DNA from: Streptomyces sp. NBC_01197
GTDB taxonomy: Bacteria > Actinomycetota > Actinomycetes > Streptomycetales > Streptomycetaceae
DNA: 64,000 nucleotides
Reading direction: 5' to 3'
Assembly: GCF_036010505.1 (NCBI RefSeq)
Contig: NZ_CP108569.1
Coordinates: forward strand, 7,270,001-7,334,000
Made by a program: the position numbers and the translations under genes. How positions within the stretch are numbered: the stretch's first letter is position 1; every line of letters begins with the position of its first letter. The notes below the pieces were generated by a model, which saw only the letters and a list, made by a program, of their open reading frames with translations, had not been told where the DNA came from and ran no database searches. Below are positions 39,001 through 46,076 of this stretch, piece after piece.

Positions 39001-40125
39001 GGCAAGATCGACCGGCTGGCACTGAGGACGGCCGGGCTGCCCGGCCGTCCCGGGACCGACCGGGTGGCGGCAGCCACGGAGCTCGAAGAACGGCTTGCGG
39101 CCCGGTGGTCGGAGGTCTTCGACACCACCGCCCTCGGCGTGACCGACGACTTCTTCGAACTCGGCGGTGACTCCATCCTCGCCCTGCAGCTGGTGGCCCG
39201 GGCCCGGCGCGACGGAATCGCGCTGACGCCCCGGTCGATCTACACCCACCGCACCATCCGGGCCCTGGCCCGGGTACTGAGCGATGCGGAACCCTCCGGG
39301 GCCACAGCGGTGCCGGGCCAGGGGGCCGCCGCGCTGGTGGCGCTGCGCGCGGACGGCGACCTGCCGCCCTTCTTCTGCGTACATGCCAGCAACGGCTCCG
39401 CCGCCCCCTACGCGACGCTCGCCACCGCGCTCCCCAGCCCCAGGCCGTTCTTCGCCCTGGACGCTGAAGGGCTGGCACCGGATGGCCCGGAGCTGGCCTC
39501 GGTAGCCGCTCTTGCCGCGCACTATCTGGCTCAGGTGCGCGCCCAGCAGCCGAACGGCCCCTACCGGCTCGGTGGTTGGTCGACCGGCTCGGCGGTCGCC
39601 CACGAGATGGCCGCCCAGCTCAGGGCGGCGGGTGAAGACGTCGCCGCGCTGGTCCTGCTCGACCCGTCGGTGCCACCGAGGCTTTCCTCTCCGCCGGACC
39701 AGGCCGACCTGCTGTGGCTGTTCCTGAGAGACCTGGCGGGGCTGGTCGGCCGTCCGGCACCACAGCTCGACGTCGAGCAACTGAGGGAGTCAGGCCCGGC
39801 CGCCCGGCGCCAGGCCGTGCTGTCCGTGATCCGCTCGGCCGGGCTGGTGACGGAGGAGGCGATGCCCGAGGTGGCCGCCCGGCTGGGAGTCTTCGGCGCG
39901 GTGGTCTCGGCCGCCGCCGTATGGCAACCGGCCCGCTATGACGGCCCGTTGACCCTCATGGTGGCCGGGGACGCCGAGGCGGCAGCGGAACGGCTGTCCG
40001 GCTGGCGTCGGTTCACCACCGGGGAGGCCACCGCCCGGGCGGTGGCGGGCAGTCACCACACCATGTTGCGGTCGCCCGCGGTCGGCGGACTGGCCGAGCT
40101 GCTCGACAGCCTGCTGAACCGGTAA
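33058..40125 (+). CDS. NRPS-3: C-like*-A-T-C-A-T-TE terminal synthetase
   Basis: Predicted 2355-aa protein; ATG 33058 overlaps the hydroxylase TGA and has GAGGAGG 5 nt upstream. The N-terminal C-like domain (about 1-415) starts like a C domain (VSPAQHHL) but has ADPGVAD near 116-122 in place of HHxxxDG, so condensation activity is lost. A4 (about 430-912; Lys909) has code DSALVAEVWK, His-like. T4 carries Ser964 in LGGDS. The next C has HHAVLDG at 1167-1173 and a WPLSSLQAGMLFH start. A5 (about 1480-1985; Lys1983) has code DFWHLGQIDK, nearest to Ser, and an unusual A8 motif QVQVNGVRVE where family members usually read QVKIRG. T5 carries Ser2039. The release TE has Ser2175 (GWSTG), Asp2202 and His2333. 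There is no epimerase. Product release could be hydrolytic or macrocyclising; Thr or hydroxy-His could serve as a nucleophile. Confidence 0.95.
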   Translation: MSDDIAGFRVSPAQHHLHRLRSALTGAAPFVVRLDAELPGNVDPERLRQALLTETARHEILRTQVMAAPGVGIPVQVIADEPGIGTGEPDTADGALPVRFSIGESAGGTRRLTLAADPGVADPTTLTGLLSAALGRAGGDDEEEPVQYADVAEWFHQLLDEPETAAAQDRWRRVLAADAAEPDLPLRPAAPTDYRPETTALVLAQGPSRDIAARAAGLGISEGALTTAAWGVALGGGGNGEPLTLGVTVNGRTAPELQRAPGPYDRTVPITFPGGADTSSLARAVDTAIRQATEDSDVFRWDTVVATGDHEPYCRFSAGHLDVSALVTGDTVRGLAVTDRADRHDLRLLVVRHAQDRLELRLDYDADRCDPQTAELLVARTAAALTGFCAEPGIPLGDVVLSTGRDAELSRRYGTGETPTDTGTDNTVLDVIREHVLARPDAPAVVSHDGRLDYAGLDAAADSLATALRAAGCAPGDRVALCLDRGVLIPVAVLAILRCGAAYVPLDSRNPAERLAGMVADSGATVLLADETGQQALADADPGLPVVDPAAAWTTPADGTTVPGTPERSAYVIFTSGSTGRPKGVEITHRNLAHSTRARLSVYRPEPDSAALLIPTIAFDSSVAVLFGTLCAGGCLVVPGEKESGDPGALAQLAVEQGVTDLLCVPSLYRPLLEELAAREGVRLRRAVVAGEEFPMVLAGRHHEALPTVLLFNEYGPTEATVWCTVHQVSPERSERVPIGRPRPGVQLYVVGPDGAQVPYGARGELWIGGPSVAAGYVGSPELTAGRFLDDPFAPGPGARVYRTGDLVRYRPGGVLEFLGRTDRQVKIRGFRVELEEIESRLAAQPGVTAAAVVDRTDESGSTRLAAYVVLRAPATADSVRAAAGRALPAYMLPAIDALPELPALPNGKVDHAALRKLAPIRASAVYVAPRTPVEQALAEAWQQVLGCERVGVEDNFFDLGGDSIRVVQVRSQARRRGVLIQVTDLMRHPTIAALAPLATAVEDGGDGPSPSATELLPDAVRAGLPDEVENAWPLSSLQAGMLFHTAFERGERLLYHDVTTLRLRSTLDVPAFESAVAELCRRHAMLRVSIDLAHPAGPLQLVHRSVPAPMRVVDLRSAPAGRQRSQVDADVERERATPFVLEQAPLLRFVLHLLGEDEFQLTLAVHHAVLDGWSVTVLLTELMDCYQHAADPAAPAPPPAPAASYGRFLALEQAALEGPDGDWWARRTEDLPIGRLGGSGLADGAGEQRLGAELVPEVCEALQRVAGQAGVPVKSVLLAVHLKVLAVMTGRDDVVTGLVTNGRPEDEEGSDAMLGLFLNTLPLRTALPGGSWLDLIGHVFAEERAMLPHRWYPMSRIRQARAADSLFEAAFNYVHFHRYGELSTRGGLEVLEAAFHGDTNLPLMTDFIQDPVSGRIELSIAFDPSLYRPEFIEAMADRYRSALDAVVAAPELPHTADPLLSEAERLRLTATAHGARTAPTAGSLVPGLAAALTAAGDRTAVEAPDGSLSHRELLDAARAFGAAARTELAASATGGEPVVALLLPRGVALVTAAVGCLLAGVPFVVCDPGRRAERLRDMLLDAGAGLIVAAEPDRLGGAVPEGVSCRTPGGLSGSGTPGLDADPHPEQLAYLVFTSGSTGRPKPVAVSHRALANRVEWAQQTYPLRPDDRLLALASPVFDFAVWEVFGPLLAGACLVEAPELTDTDSSLAELLRSTRATVAHVVPSLLGGLVSDPALAEGNELRLLLVGGEAFPAPLLAELRGQLRCEVINQYGPAEATIDATFHRAGPADSGQPGRPGTGPTSGPATVPIGRPINNVSVHLLGENLVPVPPGCVGEMFIGGEAPARGYHSQPARTAEVFLPDPYSEAPGARMYRTGDLARLLPDGALEFLGRTDDQVQVNGVRVEPGEIEAVLYADGRLAEAAVVAHTTHRGGVHLVAHVAPREGVGLTPDEVLDGLTGLPDALRPGLTVVHGALPRTAGGKIDRLALRTAGLPGRPGTDRVAAATELEERLAARWSEVFDTTALGVTDDFFELGGDSILALQLVARARRDGIALTPRSIYTHRTIRALARVLSDAEPSGATAVPGQGAAALVALRADGDLPPFFCVHASNGSAAPYATLATALPSPRPFFALDAEGLAPDGPELASVAALAAHYLAQVRAQQPNGPYRLGGWSTGSAVAHEMAAQLRAAGEDVAALVLLDPSVPPRLSSPPDQADLLWLFLRDLAGLVGRPAPQLDVEQLRESGPAARRQAVLSVIRSAGLVTEEAMPEVAARLGVFGAVVSAAAVWQPARYDGPLTLMVAGDAEAAAERLSGWRRFTTGEATARAVAGSHHTMLRSPAVGGLAELLDSLLNR

Positions 40126-40148
40126 CAACCGCTCACAGGCGTTGCCTC

Positions 40149-40193
40149 CGACGGACGGGCCCCGGTAGTCCACCGGGGTCCTGTCCGCCGTCA
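40149..40193 (+). terminator. Terminator of the NRPS operon
   Basis: A long GC-rich hairpin starts about 25 bp after the NRPS-3 stop. CGGACGGG plus CCCCGGT on the left pairs with ACCGGGG plus TCCTGTCCG on the right, around AGTCC, with one bulge and one mismatch. It also abuts the end of a minus-strand gene remnant. Confidence 0.75.
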
Positions 40194-40463
40194 GCCGAGC
40201 CGTCTGCCGGTCAACTCGTCTGGACCCACCAGTGGTTGAGTGACAGGACGGAGTTGGCCGACTCGGGCGCAGAAGCAGTAGACCGCCTGGGTGACGCAGG
40301 CGGGCTTGTCGCTGCCGTCGGTCTCGACGGCCAGGTCGACAGTGACCTCGATGCCGCCCTTGACCTCCGTGCCGGATGCGACCGTACCTCTGGCGCGGAT
40401 CTTCGCGCCGACGCGGACGGGGGAGGGAAAGCGGACTTTGCTGAGCCCGTAGTTGACGGCCAT
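40191..40463 (-). pseudogene. Truncated MaoC-like dehydratase remnant
   Basis: About 90 codons match only the C-terminal half of MaoC/NodN-like hydratases: a NYGLSKVRFPSPV strand, a VGAKIRARG turn, then GGIEVTVDLAVE and KPACVTQAVY. The intact family is about 150 aa, and the N-terminal hot-dog half with the catalytic Asp/His is missing. The upstream in-frame sequence is low-complexity and unlike the family. It sits tail-to-tail with the NRPS operon and beside a second remnant, suggesting an old deletion or insertion boundary. Confidence 0.65.
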
Positions 40464-40536
40464 GGGCCTCGGCACGGGCGGAGGCTCCGGGATGCAGGAC
40501 GACGACGGCCCGGCCGACCTCGCCCCGCCCGGCGGC

Positions 40537-40710
40537 CCGCTGGCGATCATCTCCGTTCCGCTCACTGCCGGCACCAAGGCCGCTCCCGTCGCCACGGCCG
40601 CCCTGGCCCACGGCTTCTCCGTCGGCCCGGTCGTCTGCGGCGGCGGCTCAGCGGCGTCACTCGTCATCGCCCTGCTGCTCCTGCGCGGACGGACGGAGGA
40701 ACTCGTGCTC
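40537..40710 (+). pseudogene. C-terminal fragment of an MFS (DHA2-like) transporter
   Basis: About 58 codons read as the last part of a drug-resistance MFS protein: PLAIISVPLTAGT, then ALAHGFSVG and a final hydrophobic span ending SLVIALLLLRGR. No upstream membrane segments or start codon with a ribosome site are present. The frame continues into unrelated sequence. It lies 73 bp from the MaoC remnant in divergent orientation. Confidence 0.45.
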
Positions 40711-40768
40711 CGACGGCCCCGCGTACCGGCCCGTAGCGCCCCGGTTCAAGCCGTTGCGGCAGGCCGGC

Positions 40769-41536
40769 TCACGAACCGTCGGGGGCTTTTCCGGTCGTCA
40801 CGTGAGCGATGTTGGAGCGTACGCCGTAGTAGAACGCCCTGACCCGGTAGAAGGCGTGCTTCTCGTCCGGCAGTGTGCTCAGGCCGAAGGAGTTGATGTC
40901 CGGGGCCAGTACTGCGACCACCCGGTAGGTGCTGTTGCGGCGCGTCCTGAGCTCCAGCAGCCAGCCCTGTTCGTCACGGGCGTGATCGGTCCAGGTGAAC
41001 CTGATGCCGTTCGCCCGCACGGCCGTTGCCCGGAGGCCCGTCGGGGTCCCGGCGCCCGGCACCCGGAGTGGACCGGCGGCGGGCGCGTGTCCGGAACGGA
41101 CGGTCCGCGGCGCCGCCCAGACGTTGTCGTCCTTCTTGTCCTTCGAACTCAGGCCGCCAGGGGGCAGGTTGACCTCGACAGCGGAGGAGGCCGGCCCGTA
41201 GTAGGGGCGGAGCCGGTAGTAGAAGGGCGTCTGCGGCATCAGCCTGGAGTGGCGGTACGCGTGGTGTGCGGCCGGGAGGTACTGCAGCAGCGTGTACGGA
41301 CCGCCCGGCGCGGTGGCGAACTCGACGGCGTGTCCGGCTGCGCCCCGGTCGCCTCCGCCCCAGCTAAGCGTGGCGTCGACCGGCGAAGCGAGCGCGGCGT
41401 GCAGGGTCACGCGGGTCGGCGCGGACGGCGTGGCGGAAGCCGCCGTACCCCGGGTCTGGACCGAACAGCCCACCGGGGCGGCGCAGATGACGAGTGCGGC
41501 CAGGCAGTGGAGCAGGGGGCGGACGCGAACATTCAA
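40769..41536 (-). CDS. Exported protein with two fibronectin type III-like domains
   Basis: Predicted 255-aa protein of unknown role. A TTG at 41536 is proposed because it gives a good signal sequence (NVRVRPLLHCLAALVICAAP) with AAGG six nt upstream; no ATG is available near the signal. A Cys follows the hydrophobic core (APVGC), so lipid anchoring is possible although the lipobox is weak. Two repeats of about 90 aa each show the FnIII pattern of conserved W, Y-x-L/Y-R-L/V-R and a final T or N strand (first about 45-135, second about 165-250). Such modules usually mediate binding. No enzymatic domain is visible. The PL-like secreted gene lies just upstream on the same strand, separated by a hairpin. 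Confidence 0.72.
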   Translation of the reverse strand: MNVRVRPLLHCLAALVICAAPVGCSVQTRGTAASATPSAPTRVTLHAALASPVDATLSWGGGDRGAAGHAVEFATAPGGPYTLLQYLPAAHHAYRHSRLMPQTPFYYRLRPYYGPASSAVEVNLPPGGLSSKDKKDDNVWAAPRTVRSGHAPAAGPLRVPGAGTPTGLRATAVRANGIRFTWTDHARDEQGWLLELRTRRNSTYRVVAVLAPDINSFGLSTLPDEKHAFYRVRAFYYGVRSNIAHVTTGKAPDGS

Positions 41537-41600
41537 GGGGAGCCTTGTGGAGGGTCGGCGGCCGGCGGGCACGGCCGGCGCGGCTGCGGTCGGCCGGGAG

Positions 41601-41642
41601 GGACCGCCCCGGAACGCGGGCACGAGCAGCCCGGGGCGGTCC
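41601..41642 (-). terminator. Terminator after the secreted beta-sandwich gene
   Basis: Perfect 12-bp inverted repeat GGACCGCCCCGG (41601-41612) / CCGGGGCGGTCC (41631-41642) immediately downstream of the stop of the minus-strand gene ending at 41648. Confidence 0.7.
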
Positions 41643-41647
41643 GGCGC

Positions 41648-42250
41648 TCACTTGCTCCAGAACTTCACGTTGCTCCAGGTGACAGTGATCGGGCCGTTCC
41701 CGCTGCTGGTGCGGTACGCGCCGAACTTGTCGTAGTAGCTGCCGGACGGGCTGTTCACCGTGTTGGCCAGCGAGCCGTTGATGTAGGTGCGATGGGTCTT
41801 GCCGACCTGGTTGACGGTGTTGACCCTGACCGTCGCGCCGACGGTGCCGGCGTTGGACACCGTCGTGCCCCCCTCTACCGTGTAGAGGCGGCCGCCGTTC
41901 TCCACGGCGAGCAGGAAGTACGGCCCCTGGGAACCGCTGGTGTCCCGGAAGGTCTGCTTGAGCGAGATGCGGCTGCCGCCCATGCTGGAGATGCGGAAGT
42001 ACCCCTCGAACTGGTGCGTTCCGCCGGTGTACGTGTCGTAGCGCCGCTCACCACGCTGCTCACCGCTGGTGTCGCCGCAGGTGAGGCTGAACGTCAGGCC
42101 GTCGACATGGCCGCACCCCTTCTCCTGGACCTTGTAGCCCGGTGACTGAGGCGTCCAGCCGCCGGGTTCGACCTCGGCGTTCGCCTGGGGGGCGGCCATG
42201 AGCAGTCCGCAGACGGCCGCGAGACCGGCGGCCCATCGGTACCTCTTCAC
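41648..42250 (-). CDS. Secreted beta-sandwich protein, polysaccharide-lyase-like
   Basis: Predicted 200-aa exported protein. GTG at 42250 is chosen because GGGAG precedes it at a normal distance and the product starts with a clean 25-residue signal peptide (MKRYRWAAGLAAV... ending PQANA). The mature part contains short strands rich in Tyr, Gly and Thr (YDTYTGG, HQFEGYFRI, ISLKQTF, GPYFLLAVE, YYDKFGAYR) and ends TVTWSNVKFW, resembling concanavalin-like jelly rolls of small polysaccharide lyases or glucan-binding proteins. Two mature cysteines (CGH, TCGD) could pair. Substrate and catalysis are not assigned. Confidence 0.65.
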   Translation of the reverse strand: MKRYRWAAGLAAVCGLLMAAPQANAEVEPGGWTPQSPGYKVQEKGCGHVDGLTFSLTCGDTSGEQRGERRYDTYTGGTHQFEGYFRISSMGGSRISLKQTFRDTSGSQGPYFLLAVENGGRLYTVEGGTTVSNAGTVGATVRVNTVNQVGKTHRTYINGSLANTVNSPSGSYYDKFGAYRTSSGNGPITVTWSNVKFWSK

Positions 42251-42455
42251 ATCACTCACTCCCATTTCGCGCTGAATGGCAGATCGAGCAGAACTTGAGC
42301 CGGTCAAGGCTGCGCACAGCGTAGGAGCGGGGTCCTGAAGCGACAAGACTTTGAGACAGATGTGAAACGAATTCTTGTACGTGAACAAATAACTGGCACA
42401 AAGCGAGTGAATGGCCGTCGGTGCTGAAGATCATGAGAGACTTGTTCACACATGT

Positions 42456-42487
42456 GGCGGGTCCCCGCCTCCCGGCAGGGGCCCGCC
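42456..42487 (-). terminator. Terminator after the CsbD-like gene
   Basis: GGCGGGTCCC (42456-42465) pairs with GGGGCCCGCC (42478-42487), one G-T type mismatch, directly downstream of the CsbD-like stop on the minus strand. Confidence 0.65.
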
Positions 42488-42499
42488 GCGCGCGGTCGC

Positions 42500-42682
42500 T
42501 CAGTCCTCGAGCGAGTCCTTCATGCCCTGGGCGCGGTCCTTCGCGTCATTGAGGGCGCCCTTGGACTTGCCCTTCGTCTGGTCGGTCCTGCCCTCGGCCT
42601 CCTGGCGCTTGTCGCCGGTGGCCTTCCCGGCCGCTTCCTTGGCCTTGCCCTTGATCTTGTCCATGGCGCTGTCGTCGCCCAT
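42500..42682 (-). CDS. CsbD-like stress protein
   Basis: Sixty-residue, highly charged protein starting DKIKGKAKEAAGKATGDK with repeated G-K/E-A patterns, the signature of the CsbD family (general-stress proteins of unknown mechanism, often SigB-type controlled). The ATG at 42682 has AAGGAG seven nt upstream. No partner genes are adjacent. The family function remains unknown. Confidence 0.9.
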   Translation of the reverse strand: MGDDSAMDKIKGKAKEAAGKATGDKRQEAEGRTDQTKGKSKGALNDAKDRAQGMKDSLED

Positions 42683-42810
42683 TACTGCTCCTTGTGCGAT
42701 GCGGATAGCCGGCCAGCTGGATAGCTGGCCAGCTCACGGTAGGACGGTTGCGGGGGTATCGCCCGATTTCGCACCCAATTGCGCACTGGAGCCATCGGCG
42801 GCCCCCGTCC

Positions 42811-44427
42811 TCACCGCGCCGCCGGGCAGTGCCGTGACCGCGCCGGCGACTCGCTCAGCAGGAAGTCCGCCACCGCGTCGGCCGCGCACCCCTTCGCCAT
42901 GGCCACTCCGTGACCGGTCGCCTCGACGGTGACCATGGCGGCCCGCCCGCCGAACGCGCGCAGTGTCCGGCGGGCTTCGCTCAGCGGAGTCGACGGGTCC
43001 TGGGTGTTCTGCGCCATGAGGAGGTTGTGCGGACCGTGCGGGACCGGCTTCGGCGGGTGGTCGGAACCGGCCTTGGGCCAGAAGGCGCACGGCCAGATGT
43101 TCGCGGGTGATCCTGCCGTCAGAGGGAACAGCGCGGCGCTGCGGGTGACCGCCCTCCGGTAGCCCGCGACATCCTTCGGCCAGACGCTGTCGTTGCAGAC
43201 GATGGCGTCCTGCGCGCTGAAGAAGTTGTCCGGGAACACGCTCTCGAACTGGAGCTTCGACGTCACATCGGCAGGGATCGAACCGGCGTGCGCCGCACCG
43301 AGCAGCTCCGCGAGCCCCGGAAAGTAACCCTGCTGTTCGAGCAGCGCTTCCGTGGCCTCCAGCAGCAGATTCCCGCTGAGGCTCTTGCCGGTCATCAGCG
43401 GCAGCGGTGTCCCGTTGAGCTCCCGCACGGTGGACAGGACCGTCCGCCGTACGGCCGGCGCCGAACGGCCCAGCCGGTAGGTGCTGTCCCGGGCCGCCGC
43501 CCACCGCGCGAAGCCGCCGAAGGCGTCCTCGACCCCACGCCCCTTGTTCTGGATGACCGCCTTCACCCCGCCCGGCGGTACGACGCTGTCCAGCAGCACC
43601 CGCCCCGAGGTCGCGGGGTACAGCGAGGCGTAGACCTGCCCGACGAACGTCCCGTACGAGGTGCCCGTGTAGGACAGTGTCCGCAGCCCCAGGGCGATCC
43701 GGATCCTGTTGATGTCGCGGGCGATGTTCACCGTGTTGAAGAACGGCAGTGCGGAGCCCGCGTGCTGAGTGCAGGCCCTCGCGACGCGCCGGGCCCACGC
43801 GACATTGGCATCGATGCTGCCGTCGGCCGCCGGATAGGAGATGCCGGTGGCCGTGGTGCGGTCGGAGGGTGCGATGCCGCAATGCAGCGGGTCGCTGTGG
43901 CCGATACCCCGGTAGTCGAGCCCGTACAGGTCGGTGGTCCGGGTGACTCGTGCGGGCAGTGCCGACACGTCCTGCGACGGCAGGTCGAGCCCGCTGCCGC
44001 CGGGGCCGCCCTGGCCTGTCATCAGAGACTTCGGGTGGGGCGCCCCGGAGCGGATCCGGGACACCTCGATGGTGAGCCTGCGGCCGCCGGGGGCACGGTA
44101 GTCGAGTGGTACGCGGACCGTCGTGCACTGCTGGCGCGGATCACGTTTCACCGGGGCGCCGACTCCAGCACCGGCGTCCGCCGCGGGGCAGGCGCCCCAC
44201 CTCGGCCCCGCCCCGCCGGACATGCCCGCGGTCGCCGCCGTACGTTGCCCCGTCCCGCCGCTGCACGCGACCGCCCCGGCCAGGAGGGAGGCGACGACGG
44301 TCAGGGACACCGCGGCGGGGCGCGACTTCTCGCCCAGTGGTCGCGAGGTGAGCGGGCGGGCGAGCAGCCGGACCAGTACGACGACAGCGACAGCGGCAGC
44401 GGCGTCGTGGACGCCGGGGCTATTCAC
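42811..44427 (-). CDS. Secreted alpha/beta-hydrolase of the tripeptidyl aminopeptidase (TAP) type
   Basis: Predicted 538-aa serine hydrolase. The nucleophile elbow is GTSYGT, an oxyanion-like GQGGPGGSG segment precedes it, and the C-terminal half has the TAP-like domain with VTVEATGHGVA (catalytic His) near the end. The N-terminus contains a hydrophobic stretch SLLAGAVAC that forms a lipobox, so a lipid-anchored enzyme is likely. GTG at 44427 is the outermost start, and an internal GTG just before that stretch (VSLTVVASL) could be the true start, giving a normal-length signal peptide. Streptomyces TAP-type enzymes release N-terminal tripeptides or dipeptides from proteins outside the cell. 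Monocistronic, with no obvious regulatory partner. Confidence 0.85.
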   Translation of the reverse strand: MNSPGVHDAAAAVAVVVLVRLLARPLTSRPLGEKSRPAAVSLTVVASLLAGAVACSGGTGQRTAATAGMSGGAGPRWGACPAADAGAGVGAPVKRDPRQQCTTVRVPLDYRAPGGRRLTIEVSRIRSGAPHPKSLMTGQGGPGGSGLDLPSQDVSALPARVTRTTDLYGLDYRGIGHSDPLHCGIAPSDRTTATGISYPAADGSIDANVAWARRVARACTQHAGSALPFFNTVNIARDINRIRIALGLRTLSYTGTSYGTFVGQVYASLYPATSGRVLLDSVVPPGGVKAVIQNKGRGVEDAFGGFARWAAARDSTYRLGRSAPAVRRTVLSTVRELNGTPLPLMTGKSLSGNLLLEATEALLEQQGYFPGLAELLGAAHAGSIPADVTSKLQFESVFPDNFFSAQDAIVCNDSVWPKDVAGYRRAVTRSAALFPLTAGSPANIWPCAFWPKAGSDHPPKPVPHGPHNLLMAQNTQDPSTPLSEARRTLRAFGGRAAMVTVEATGHGVAMAKGCAADAVADFLLSESPARSRHCPAAR

Positions 44428-44945
44428 GGAGATGGGCCTTTCAGCGCGACGGATGGAGCCGTTACCTGCTGAGTGTGTGGCCTTCGACCCGCGAGATCGG
44501 TCAACCCGTGGGGCGGCGTTTTGGGCGGAGTCCGGCTGAGCATCCCGCTCGGCGGTCGTACGGGGGCGGCGCGGCCGACGGCAGCGCCCCGGCTGCGGGC
44601 GCAGTCGGGGCGGTGGGGCAGCGGGGACGCCGAGGACGGCAGCGAGGATGTGGGACCGGCCTTGCAGGCTCGGGGCTGTCGTGGGCTGCCTTGTGCTGAG
44701 TGGCTGGGCCCGTCAGTGCGGTTGCGAGCGCTCAACGGGCCTGTGTTTCAAGGGGTGTTGCGTCCGGTGTGGTTCGCCGGCCCGGTGTGCCGGCCGGGGG
44801 CGGGCTGTGCGGGGGAGGAACGGCACGAGCCCGCCGGTGGGCGCGGTCCGTTGGGGGGATCCGCTGTCACCGGGGCTCGTGTCCGCCGTTCATCCGGGGC
44901 TTTCGCTCACCCGCGTCAGACCGGTCCACGTCCTGGATCTCCGGC
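44428..44945. other. Intergenic region without a supported gene
   Basis: About 520 bp between the starts of the hydrolase gene and the 3' end of the lytic transglycosylase gene. Several overlapping open frames occur but none has a ribosome site plus family-like composition. Nothing else distinctive was seen. Confidence 0.6.
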
Positions 44946-45608
44946 TCAGTACGCGGAGTTGACGTTGTCGATGGAGCCGTAACGGTGGGCCGCGTAGTTG
45001 GCGGCGGCCGTCAGGTTCGCGACCGGGTCGGTCAGCTTGTCCGCGGTTCCGGGGACGTGGTACGTGTCGAAGGTGGGCTGGATCACCTGGAGCAGACCCT
45101 TTGAGGGGATGCCGTTCTGGGCGTTGATGTCCCAGTTGTTGACGGCGTTGGGGTTGCCGCTGGACTCACGCATGATGTTGCGGTGCAGGCCCTCGTAGGT
45201 GCCGGGAATGTGGTGGGCCTTCATGATGGCCAGCGATTCCTTGATCCAGCCGTCGAGGTTGTTCTTGTAGATCTTGGGCGCGGCTGCCTTGTGCTTCGCG
45301 GCGCTCTTCTTGGCAGCGGCCTTGGCCTTCGCCGCCTTGGCTGCCTTGGCCTTGGCGGCCTTGGCCTTCGCCGCCTTCTCGTCCTTGTCGCTCTTCGCGG
45401 CGGGCTTGGCCGCGTCCTTCTTCGGCGCGTCCTTCGTGGGAAGGCCGTTGGCGGAGACGGGCTTGACCGAGGCGACGGTGTGCGCGGGTATCTGGGCGCT
45501 GCTCGGCTCGGCGGTGGCGGCCAGGGCGGTGCTGGCTCCCACGGTCACGAGGACGGCGGCGGCGATCTTGTGCGTACGGGTGGTGCGGGGCAGGGAGATG
45601 CTGGGCAT
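44946..45608 (-). CDS. Secreted SLT-type lytic transglycosylase-like cell-wall protein
   Basis: Predicted 220-aa exported protein. The ATG at 45608 has GAAGAGG upstream, and a signal peptide occupies about residues 1-40. It is followed by a Lys/Ala-rich linker of roughly 50 residues (KAAKAKAAKAKAAK repeats), which likely contacts the cell wall. The C-terminal third is a goose-lysozyme/SLT-like fold: IMRESSGNPNAVNNWD (candidate catalytic Glu), GIPSKGLLQVIQPTF, and a terminal ANYAAHRYGSIDNV. Such proteins cleave peptidoglycan and in Streptomyces often support germination or growth. No c-di-AMP riboswitch could be recognised in the 5' region. Confidence 0.88.
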   Translation of the reverse strand: MPSISLPRTTRTHKIAAAVLVTVGASTALAATAEPSSAQIPAHTVASVKPVSANGLPTKDAPKKDAAKPAAKSDKDEKAAKAKAAKAKAAKAAKAKAAAKKSAAKHKAAAPKIYKNNLDGWIKESLAIMKAHHIPGTYEGLHRNIMRESSGNPNAVNNWDINAQNGIPSKGLLQVIQPTFDTYHVPGTADKLTDPVANLTAAANYAAHRYGSIDNVNSAY

Positions 45609-45784
45609 GCTGGCCTCTTCCAGGTGGGGAACGTGACGTGCGGCCTTCGGCGGCGCTGTGGATGTGAACCGAGGGTCTTGGCCGCGTTCGCCGACTGGCG
45701 TTGGTCGCTGGCTCGTTCTCGGTGCTTGGCGAGATCTATGGTTAGCGCCCGATTCTGGTGGTGGCAATGACCCTCTGTACTACC

Positions 45785-45802
45785 CCTCATCGTGAGATGA
45801 GG
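45785..45802. promoter_or_regulatory. Inverted repeat upstream of the transglycosylase gene
   Basis: CCTCATC-GTGA-GATGAGG, a perfect 7-bp palindrome with a 4-nt centre, lies about 180 bp upstream of the start codon. It could be an operator or an RNA hairpin in a long leader. No regulator is assigned. Confidence 0.4.
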
Positions 45803-46076
45803 TGAAATGACCGAAATCATGGCTGTTATTCCGTGGGAGACGGGGGTCGGGACCGACTATCAGGGTTCGTAAGTGACATAGGTCCTGTGGCTGGTGTCAC
45901 CTCGCCGAGCGCCCGAAAATGCCCTGAAAGTTGTGTGGGTCACAGGGGTTGGGGCGCTTTTCGGTGATTCAGCGCCGCTTCGACGGGTATGCGTATGCGC
46001 CACCTCCGGCGGACGCGGCCTGCCGGGCCGTCGTCGGCGTGGGCACGGCACCCGATGAGGGCTGGAGCCGGAAGAG

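Noticed and set aside
14830..40125. Assignment as a classical siderophore cluster
   Set aside because: FAAL plus a SyrP-type hydroxylase is reminiscent of lipopeptide siderophores, but no Asp- or hydroxyornithine-type A domains, ornithine monooxygenase or siderophore transporter genes are seen. Metal binding stays a hypothesis only.
44473..45104. Plus-strand frames between the hydrolase and transglycosylase genes
   Set aside because: No ribosome site, proline/arginine-rich composition typical of noncoding GC-rich DNA, and partial overlap with the transglycosylase gene.
45609..45960. c-di-AMP (ydaO) riboswitch before the transglycosylase gene
   Set aside because: Common upstream of such Streptomyces genes, but the conserved sequence blocks could not be found by eye; a covariance-model search would settle it.
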